Source: Aedes albopictus (lineage: Eukaryota; Arthropoda; Insecta; Diptera; Culicidae). From it: DNA of 64,000 bases. The stretch covers positions 368,531,238-368,595,237 of the forward strand of contig NC_085138.1 in the NCBI RefSeq assembly GCF_035046485.1. Direction: 5' to 3'. The translations under genes and the position numbers were made by a program. Below are positions 42,791 through 51,554 of the stretch, in pieces; positions within the stretch are counted from its first letter, which is position 1; every line of letters starts with the position of its first letter. The notes beneath the pieces were generated by a model. The model was not told the origin of the DNA and did not search any database. It saw nothing but the letters and a program-made list of their open reading frames with translations.

Positions 42791-44303
42791 CAAATCTGTA
42801 ATGTGGTCCATTGCTTCTGTTCGCAGCGCCTGTATTGATGGTCGAGGTGTTGCAACCATCGTTAATCGGCTCTCATGGACACGAATCTGGTATTAGCGGA
42901 CGAAGGACTCTTCAAAGGGTCTCAGTTTGTTGCACAATACACGCGACAGTATCTTGTGCGCCGTATTTAGAATTGTAATCCATCTGTAATTATCACGCTC
43001 TAGTCTGTTTTGTGCCTTTTCCTGCAGATTTGGCCTAACGTTCATGTGAGGCCAACCAGGTGATGAGCAATTCTTCCTCCTGATATATCTTTATAAGAAT
43101 CTGGTGGATTGATTGATGTAGCTGCTCGCCTTCGTGCTCAAGAAGTTCAAACAGAATCTCATCCTTCCCAACAGCCTTGCAGTTTTTCAGATCTTTAAGG
43201 ACCGTCCTAACCTTACCCAGTGTTGGTGGTTTCACTGATTAACAATCGATAACCATAATCCTGTTATTGCGTGCAGCTTCAATGTCACCATTGACTCACC
43301 AATTAACAAATCTTTGAAGTGCTTTTTCCATCTGACTGCCACCATGTTTTGTCTATCTTGAAAATGGCTTTTTCAGTCTCGACAAAATTCAAATACTGCT
43401 ATTTAATTTCGTCCAACGTTTCGGTCGCATATAGGACCTTCATCAGGGACTCTAAAAATGATTGTTTATTTAATTTGGTGATTTTTACAAAAATATTGGA
43501 AATTAACAATTTTTACCAATTATCACAGATTCTTCGTCCAATGTCTATCAGCAAATTTCCTTTTCATGGCGGGTACTGGCGCAGTCTTGTGCTGCGCACC
43601 ATTGACAGTTGCACAAACTCTCCGCATATCATTCCAATCTATGCTTTTCATCCACGCTTCAGCAATCATATTCTCTTCATGCTGCCGTATTTTGCTGCAG
43701 TGTATTCAATTTGATTCTGTGTTGTTATTGGGGTGTTCAGTTTTCTTAATTTAACATCAATGGTGTATTCAAATTTATAGCTGCGCATCTGTGCGCAACA
43801 CATTACGTTGGCGTTGTTGAGTGAAGTGCCTTTTGCCTTTTGCGCTGTTGTTGACACTATTTCATAGACAAACTGTTGACCGTTCCGTTGGTCTCTCCTA
43901 TCATCTCAACTAGCTTCTGATGGTGCTGTGCAGCAACCCCTTCGACTGACAAGCATTGGATATTGATATGCATGTTTCTATTGTTTCTTGTACTCGTGAC
44001 GTTCCATAATCGAACCCGATTTTCCGGCAACAAGATAACGATCCGTGTCAATGGACGCACCCCCACTGGATCTCCGGTAAATGACGTCTTAAAATATCGC
44101 CCGTTGATCAGCTCGAGATCTATCTGCGTGAAAGTAGTGTGTCGCCAAGCATTTTGCACGTATAATGAACTTCATGTCCACGTTATACGTAAAGTTACAT
44201 CGCATAAGATGCAGCAAAAGTGCTATACGAATACAAAAATGGTGGCGATATACGTGCATTGGCGGAACAATAATAAAACTACATGACTTAAAACGATATC
44301 TCA

Positions 44304-45254
44304 TAGGGTAAGAAATCAAACTTTGAACTAGTCAAATTGTAATCTTAATTTGAACCATTTCAAAATTCATTAAAACAACGTACTTTTCAGGCAAATATTA
44401 TCCCGAAAAAGATGTTAAACAGCTTTCCGTAATATAACCTGATAACATGGACTTTAAACGCATTGAAAAAGGCGTTTTTGTCATGGAAAACAGGCAATTG
44501 AAAAATTACTGTGATTTCACCCATTTCCCCCAAGAGAAAGCACATTTTCGGTGCACTCGTACAGCATATGCATTGTATCACACGCAATATGTGAACACGT
44601 CAAATGAAAGCTTATTTATCGTAGAATCGACCAACCGAATAATATTCCGCATTATTTGTCATAAAATTATCAAATTTAAGTGATTCTTACTTGAAGAATG
44701 TTATCTTAAATTGAACCATTTGTAATCTAAATTTGAACTAGTAAACGGGGGTGAGCTTCTAGTGTTGGCCTGTAGATTGCGCTAGTGGTTGCTTTGTTTA
44801 CTCTTGGGGGATGAAAAAATCCAAATTTAGTTTCCAAATTCCTAAAGAATTTCGTACATTCTGAGTTGAGATTCCACTGCCTAATGAAAAATAATTATGA
44901 GAATTAGCAGATTCATGTGATTTTTCATTGTTTAGCATGGAATTGGCTGTTTTGTGAGTTGCTCGAGCTGCTGCTGCCAGTAGTTCAAATTAAGATTAAA
45001 ATTGGTTCAAATTATGATTACGATGGTTCAAATTAAGATTAAAATCATTGTTGATTAAAAATCAAATATTTCAATGAAATTCGGTTCAAATACAAACTTC
45101 TTACCATTTAACAGAAAGCTTATACCCGTGGCTTTCATGTACATACGATTTTGCCGTAGTAAATTATTTCCACTTGGGAGAAAAAATCACTTAAAATTTG
45201 CACTGCTTCAGAAAGCCGCAATTTGGTTCAAATTTTGATTACCTACCCTACAAT
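44304..45254. mobile_element. TIR element with reiterated GGTTCAAATTAAGATTA motif
   Basis: The left end TAGGGTAAGAAATCAAACTT + TGAAC matches, inverted, the right end TAGGGTAGGTAATCAAAATT + TGAACC. Motif copies (GGTTCAAATTAAGATTA or variants, both orientations) lie near 44,322, 44,340, 44,708, 44,725, 44,985, 45,005, 45,027, 45,083 and 45,225. No transposase frame. Confidence 0.7.
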
Positions 45255-45419
45255 GTACAGTGTGCACTTTTGCGACTTAACATAGCATCTTATGCGACGC
45301 GATATTATTTGAAAAAAACAAACAATTCTTGTCACCTTATTGTCGAACTAATGACCCTCGGATTATCGAGCCACACTTTATACTTATCACTAAACACTAC
45401 ACACCAATTTTTTTGAAAC

Positions 45420-45790
45420 ACTTCCAGCACAAACAAAAATCAGCAAAATTAAGCAGCATGAGCATGAGCATGAGCATAGATGACCGCACAATTCGTAGTT
45501 GCTACTCCGTGATTGACCAGAACAATCGAAATTGCACAAGGAACCAATGAATAGGGCTTAGGACTAGCTTACTATTCCACAAAAAAATCAGCAAAATAAA
45601 TTGCTGAATTTCAGCAATTTTTTTGCTGAATTTCAGCACAACGTTGCTGATCAACTGTCAAAATTGCTGGAAGATTCAGCAAGCTCAATAATAATTGTTG
45701 ATAATCAGTAAATTCGTATTGCTGAATGAAATTAGCACAAAAAAATCAGCAAAGTTTGCTGAATACCTGCAAACAAAATTTGCAGTGTAC
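45420..45790. mobile_element. MITE with AAAAATCAGCAAA motif ends, split by an R-E2 tail
   Basis: AAAAATCAGCAAA appears at 45,436, 45,584 and 45,746. Inverted TTGCTGAATTTCAGCA-type strings lie at 45,600-45,650 and 45,757. The element ends near TTTGCAGTGTA at 45,790. An R-E2 stub interrupts it after 45,453. Confidence 0.55.
45454..45575 (-). mobile_element. 5'-truncated R-E2, copy 3
   Basis: About 120 bp: the (CATGCT)n tail on the minus strand (plus ATGAGCATGAGCATGAGCAT at 45,458) and the 3' module through GGACTAGCTTACTATTC. CACAAACAAAAATCAGCAAA + ATTA left (from about 45,428) and CACAAAAAAATCAGCAAAAT + AA right (from about 45,577) look like a slightly decayed target duplication of about 23 bp. 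Confidence 0.8.
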
Positions 45791-46117
45791 TTATAAAACA
45801 ATCGGATTTTGTATTATCATGTCATGATATTCTGACTCACCTCAGTGTTTCTGTGCGTATATGTGATGCGTTGTGTGGAAACAGGATAAATCGTAGATTG
45901 CATACTAAAAGTTGTCATGTTAAAAATTTTAATACTCTTATTTAAGTTGCTTATGGAAAACGAATAAATTAAGGTCATCTTTTTAATAGTTTCTCGGATA
46001 CGCAGTCTTTGTTAAACAAACGACGTTTTATGTTATCACAACGACTCGAAACGTTGGTATAATTTAACACTTTGATTCTTAAATAAAGACTACGTAGCCG
46101 GAAAAATATAAATCAAA
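45791..46117. other. No recognised feature
   Basis: AT-rich sequence with no repeat or supported frame. Confidence 0.35.
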
Positions 46118-46134
46118 CCATACAATCGAATTGA

Positions 46135-46773
46135 GCTTGAGCTTGAGCTTGATTGACCGCCCGTAGATGCTACTCCAGTATCGTCAGACCAGCTATACTC
46201 ACACAAGGAACCAATGAAATTATCTGTCGGGGACTAGCAGGCATTCGCAGTGTGGGAGCGTTGGTGATCTACTATTTTTAGGCGACAATGGCGCCTGTCA
46301 CTTCCGGTTGCAGGTCAATGTAGGGAAGGGGAAGGAAGTGATCGTTTATATCCAATATACCTCGCGTCTGCACAAACTCATGCGGATGTCGGAGTGTTGG
46401 TGGGATATGGTTGGCAGATGGTTCACACATTGGTGCATGGATGCCAGGCGTAAGGTGTTAGATAAGTGCGATTATTACTATGAAGCTAAAGCGGCACAGT
46501 TCGCTTGATTGCATAGCTTGTAGGCGTTATCTGATAGATTGACACTGTGCTGTAAAAGTTGGAAGCAAGGAAAACGGCTTTTCAACCGTTTCTGGTTCTA
46601 GCGATGGCTATGAACATATGAATATACATATACATATAGAGTTGTATATATATATAGTATAGAGAAAGTGGATGGAAAGATACAAAGTAGATGGAAAGTT
46701 ACAAGCCAGAGATTGAACCCAGGACCTTCTGCATATGAATCAGAAGCGGTAGCCACTAGACCACCAAGTCCAT
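46135..46773 (-). mobile_element. Long tRNA-headed SINE (S-E3), copy 3, with about 17-bp TSD
   Basis: The tail (CAAGCT)n reads GAGCTTGAGCTTGAGCTTGA on the plus strand at about 46,133. The tRNA-like head lies at 46,700-46,773 (minus strand: GGTGGTCTAGTGGCTACCGC). CCATACAATCGAATTGA (46,118-46,134) and CAATACAGTCGAATTGA (46,774-46,790) form a 17-bp duplication with two mismatches. Confidence 0.88.
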
Positions 46774-46877
46774 CAATACAGTCGAATTGATCGACTAATT
46801 GCCAGTTAAGTTCATCGCAATAAAACCTCACAATATCGTTAACTACAATGTAGTCATACCATATTAAAGATGGTTCC

Positions 46878-47325
46878 GAGTCATTTGGCCGAATACCATT
46901 TGGCCGAATGCCGTTTGGCCGAACGCCATTTGGCCGAAAGGGTCATTTGGCCGAACGCCTTTTGGCCGAATGCCGTTTGGTCGAAAAAGGAGGATGAACT
47001 TAAGTGATCTTGCCACTGTTTCCTATATTCAAAGAAGGATAAATCTCTGACAAAAATATTCCCAGTTTGAACGCTAACTAATCCCTTGATGATATGTAAA
47101 ACTTGAAAGAATAGCCTATAATTAAAAGTAAGAAATATTTCTGATGATCATATTGGCAGCTAGAATGTGATCCAGAGTTTGCACACGCCTCCAAATTCTT
47201 TTGATAATAATTCGGCCAAACGGCATTCGGCCAAACGACCCTTTCGGCCAAATGGCATTCTGCCAAATGGCGTTCGGCCAAACGGCATTCGTCCAAACGG
47301 CATTCGGCCAAATGGCCGGACACCA
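46878..47325. mobile_element. TIR element with ends made of TTTGGCCGAA arrays
   Basis: The left side holds seven units of the form CATTTGGCCGAATGCCG at 46,885-46,985. The right side holds seven inverted units (ATTCGGCCAAACGGC) at 47,210-47,325. The AAAGGGTCATTTGGCC / GGCCAAACGACCCTTT block occupies the same place in both arrays, so the arrays are true inverted copies. About 220 bp lie between. No frame. Confidence 0.85.
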
Positions 47326-48247
47326 TTAAAGATGATTTGTACTCTTATACGACTTTACCAGATACATCGCAATAAGCTCAAAAATTAACATCATGCGAAG
47401 AAAATTATCCCTCCGCTATACAAATACATATGCAATAGTAACTTATAGTACTTTATACGATGTACTTCGTGCATCCTTATGTGACTCCCAGTTGTCTGCG
47501 CGGGGCCGTGCTGCATACATCGCGTTGGTGGGGCTAATTCCAGTAAATTGATAATGCTCAAGCAATTATCAAAGTTCACGTGATAAAACGTTGTCGTCCA
47601 ACACGACGTGCTAAGAATTGTCGATCCCAAAAAAATGTCTTATTTTCCTACCTCAAATGGTCTCTTCAACGGAAAACTTTCTGTATGTTTTATCTTCTGC
47701 CACTGAACATTTTCGCCACCACTCGATTGCAACTTCTTGTGAAATAAAAATAAACTAATCAATTCACCTATGAGCTTAACAGAACATAGGAAAGTCTCTA
47801 TGAGGAACTGTACATTATTTATGGTTACCTCAAGCCTAGGCAAAGACATTTTATGAATGAATTGGATCAAAATTCCACCAAAACTCTGCATCTATTTGCC
47901 ACGCATACATACATTTGTCTCCACGATTCCGAGACAAACCGAGAAGAAATTGCCCTGCGCATGTGCGAGCGAGCACGCTTAATTGCGCGCTTAACCGATC
48001 ATCGATGGTACTTGCGCGGACGACTGCACAGAAGACCCTAAAAACTTCATGCCAAAAGGCAATTGACCAGTCGTTGTGAATGGTCCCTGAATGGGCGGCC
48101 AGCTTTTCGTCATCCTTCAAAACTAAAAACACCACAGTGGCACAAGGGGAATGCGAAGAAATTGTACAGTGGAATTTTCTTTTTCGGAAATGAAGGAAAT
48201 GTGTGAAACTTAGATTGTTACTTTCTTATAGATACGACTGTGATATG
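47326..48247. other. Low-copy stretch; no gene supported
   Basis: Several minus-strand frames (up to 94 codons at 47,851-48,135) lack recognisable motifs and are overlapped by plus frames. No repeats seen. Confidence 0.35.
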
Positions 48248-48460
48248 TTGATTCGGGGTAATGGCTTTCAGTCTGTGGCAATTCAAAAACGGATTCTTAT
48301 GTTTTCATCCGACGTATCGGACACATTTATTGTGCCTTCTTCTTAGGAACTTTGTTGATTCCTAAGAAGAAGGTACAATAAATGTGTCCGAAACGTCGGA
48401 TGAAAACATAAGAATCCGTTTTTGAATTGCCACAGACTGCAAGCCATTACCCCGAATCAA
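48248..48460. mobile_element. Near-perfect 213-bp palindrome (foldback MITE)
   Basis: Arms of about 102 bp start TTGATTCGGGGTAATGGCTT from both sides. I count three mismatches between arms. The loop is about 9 bp around CTTTGTTG. TTAGATTGTTA occurs shortly left (about 48,212) and right (48,462), possibly a target duplication if the element extends a little further left. Confidence 0.88.
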
Positions 48461-49849
48461 TTTAGATTGTTATATACATTCAACATGTTTTTGGTTATTA
48501 TGCATCAAACGATGGGATAATCTCTAAACTTTCCTCCATAGATGCTAGATTACGGCTAGATCTTTCAATATAGTATAGCAGGTATTGAAATGCCGAAAAT
48601 TCAAACGAATTTAGATTACTACTTGGATTACTATAATTATACGAATCGTCTTCTAGCAAATGTTTTTAACACATTAAAATTGTGTAAATAATCGTAATAA
48701 TTAACTGATAATCATACTCTGTTCAAAAAGAAAACGAGAAAAACTACGACAATGCCGATATTCACTGATATTACCAATGGTATTTCAAAAATACCACGTG
48801 ATTGGGAATAATATTTGCTGTTTAATCATTTCGGCATTCTTATGAAAGGTGATGATTTAATCATTATTTATGATATACTGAAAATTATAACAATATTAAT
48901 ACTATGTATTAAAGTGATCAACAAATCTAAACGACAATAAGGAAAAAATGTTGAGATGATTTCATTGAAAATGATCGAGATATGACAATACTCTTAATAT
49001 CTTCATGATTCGGTTCCACTGTACCCATTTGTTTTGGCTTGCGTTTCATATTTTTCACCTCATAATTATCATTCTCGCTTAAAACCGATGAAATGAAGCC
49101 TCGGAAGATGGCAGGTTTCTCGAACAGTTTTTCAGCTTTCTGTCGCACTCGGCCTTGCCTCCCAACCTCCCCCATTCACCATCAAAGAAGTCAGCTGAAA
49201 AAACGCGATTTTACCGCATCGACTCCCAGCTTGGACACGGTACATTGAGCAGCAGCTTGATGGTCGTGTGCAGGCAGGCAGCAGCAGCAGCCAGCATCAG
49301 GTGCATACCGCCGCTGCCACCGAGATGCAATTGCAGTTAAACTCATTGCTGCCGATCGATACAGCTTGGCAGCAGAAACAAAAAAGATGAAACCTGCACA
49401 CGCATACACATGCTCGCTCACGGTCCCAATGAATGTGCGTCTTCCGATTTGTGTCGGTCCGGCCCGGGCCCGAGCCCGAGAGATACCAATCAGGTCCGAA
49501 ATTGATGAATTACTTTGGTTGGGCCATTCGGGCGATTTTGGACGCGCCTCCGGACAGTGCACGCAACCCCAAGCTGACCCGATGGGCTCTGGGTGATCCC
49601 GAGTGGATTCCCGGATCGAAAAGAACTTGAAAGAGGACGACGGGGCGAAAGTTTGACCTCTGTATTAAGGGGTCTTCAGAGATATCATGATTGAAAATAG
49701 AGTATTAAAGACAGAAAATTGAAGGTTGAAGATAACAAAAGATGGTAAAATCGATATAAGACAAAAAAAAAGAAAAAAAAGCTGGGAGTAATAAGGCAGA
49801 AGAAAATAAAAGAAATAAAAGAAAAAATAAACAAAAACGATATAGAGAG
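48461..49849. other. No gene supported
   Basis: 48,460-48,960 is AT-rich and featureless. 49,080-49,660 is CG-richer and apparently low-copy, with a CAG-rich run (49,268-49,300) and overlapping frames on both strands. Neither strand shows a domain. Confidence 0.35.
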
Positions 49850-50012
49850 CGGACCTGGTGTGATGGTTAGAACACTTGACTATCACGCCGAGGACGTGGG
49901 ATCGAATCCCACTCCCGACAAACTCACAAAATGTGAGGAAGAGAAGTAAAGCGTGGGTCCCGAGAGTACTAAGCTAGGGCTAAAAATCTCGTTAATACAG
50001 ATAAAAAGAACG
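49850..50012 (+). mobile_element. Short tRNA-like SINE
   Basis: The head GGTGTGATGGTTAGAACACT has A-box character and GGGATCGAATCCC is a strong B box about 35 bp later. It is followed by about 90 bp ending ATCTCGTTAATACAGATAAA. The head resembles a tRNA-Asp/Glu-type sequence, but the acceptor stem and 3' continuation fit a SINE, not a tRNA gene. Confidence 0.7.
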
Positions 50013-50176
50013 ATAAAAGTAGTCAGATTTTTCATAACAAAACAAATGAATGATAGAAGATAGAACACAGAAGACCAAAAGTAGATGATTGAGAATGGTT
50101 GAGAGACGATAGAAAACGAAAATCGAAAGATAGTAGGTAGAAGATGGAAAGGAGATACAATTAAAGCAAAAATATA

Positions 50177-51541
50177 AAAAAGATAGAAGATAGAAGATAG
50201 AAGATAGAAGGTAGAAGATAGAAGATAGAAGATAGAAGGTAGAATATAGAAGATAGAAGATAGAAGATAGAAGATAGAAGATAGAAGATAGAAGATAGAA
50301 GATAGAAGATAGAAGATAGAAGATAGAAGATAGAAGATAGAAGATAGAAGATAGAAGATAGAAGATAGAAGATAGAAGATAGAAGATAGAAGATAGAAGA
50401 TAGAAGATAGAAGATAGAAGATAGAAGATAGAAGATAGAAGATAGAAGATAGAAGATAGAAGATAGAAGATAGAAGATAGAAGATAGAAGATAGAAGATA
50501 GAAGATAGAAGATAGAAGATAGAAGATAGAAGATAGAAGATAGAAGATAGAAGATAGAAGATAGAAGATAGAAGATAGAAGATAGAAGATAGAAGATAGA
50601 AGATAGAAGATAGAAGATAGAAGATAGAAGATAGAAGATAGAAGATAGAAGATAGAAGATAGAAGATAGAAGATAGAAGATAGAAGATAGAAGATAGAAG
50701 ATAGAAGATAGAAGATAGAAGATAGAAGATAGAAGATAGAATATAGAATATAGAAAATAGAAAATAGAAGATATAAGATATGAGATAGAAGACAGAAGAC
50801 AGAAGATAGAAGACAGAAGATTGAAGATAGAAGATAGAAGATAGAAGATAGAAGATAGAAGATAGAAGATAGAAGATAGAAGATAGAAGATAGAAGGTAG
50901 AATATAGAAGATAGAAGATAGAAGATAGAAGATAGAAGATAGAAGATAGAAGATAGAAGATAGAAGATAGAAGATAGAAGATAGAAGATAGAAGATAGAA
51001 GATAGAAGATAGAAGATAGAAGATAGAAGATAGAAGATAGAAGATAGAAGATAGAAGATAGAAGATAGAAGATAGAAGATAGAAGATAGAAGATAGAAGA
51101 TAGAAGATAGAAGATAGAAGATAGAAGATAGAAGATAGAAGATAGAAGATAGAAGATAGAAGATAGAAGATAGAAGATAGAAGATAGAAGATAGAAGATA
51201 GAAGATAGAAGATAGAAGATAGAAGATAGAAGATAGAAGATAGAAGATAGAAGATAGAAGATAGAAGATAGAAGATAGAAGATAGAAGATAGAAGATAGA
51301 AGATAGAAGATAGAAGATAGAAGATAGAAGATAGAAGATAGAAGATAGAAGATAGAAGATAGAAGATAGAAGATAGAAGATAGAAGATAGAAGATAGAAG
51401 ATAGAAGATAGAAGATAGAAGATAGAAGATAGAAGATAGAAGATAGAAGATAGAAGATAGAAGATAGAAGATAGAAGATAGAAGATAGAAGATAGAAGAT
51501 AGAAGATAGAAGATAGAAGATAGAAGATAGAAGATAGTAGA
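50177..51541. repeat. 7-bp satellite (ATAGAAG)n, about 1.36 kb
   Basis: Nearly perfect tandem heptamers, about 195 units. A variant block at about 50,740-50,830 (ATAGAATATAGAAAATAG, GACAGAAGACAGAAG) splits two clean arrays. The variant pair GAAGGTAGAATATAGAAG occurs at about 50,235 and again at about 50,893, 658 bp (94 x 7) apart, which indicates a segmental duplication. The long open frame on the minus strand is a by-product of the repeat. Confidence 0.97.
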
Positions 51542-51554
51542 TAGATAGACGGTC

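Larger units (their letters stand above)
40820..44260 (-). pseudogene. Degraded RTE-like LINE, interrupted by two insertions
   Basis: Minus-strand pieces in N- to C-terminal order: endonuclease end (44,159-43,857, with TQIDLELINGRYF), RT start (43,235-43,035, with VRTVLKDLKNCKAVGKDEI), RT middle (42,350-42,160, with STMDQMFNLRMILYKFQEYN and HHLFIELL), and the post-catalytic segment (40,930-40,820, RIGLAINSTKMKYMIADRD). Order and strand agree with a single element. The breaks are explained in part by the MITE at 42,635-42,790 and the retroposon at 40,926-42,008. The catalytic FADD is not recognisable. Confidence 0.7.

Noticed and set aside
49850..49922. Functional tRNA gene
   Set aside because: Good A and B boxes, but the acceptor stem does not close properly and the downstream sequence is a SINE body. 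The same applies to the heads at 31,641, 40,768 (minus), 46,773 (minus) and the Feilai-like copies.
50177..51541. Telomeric repeat
   Set aside because: CTTCTAT/ATAGAAG is not the TTAGG arthropod repeat, lies inside the window between other sequences, and dipterans lack simple telomeres. Ordinary satellite.
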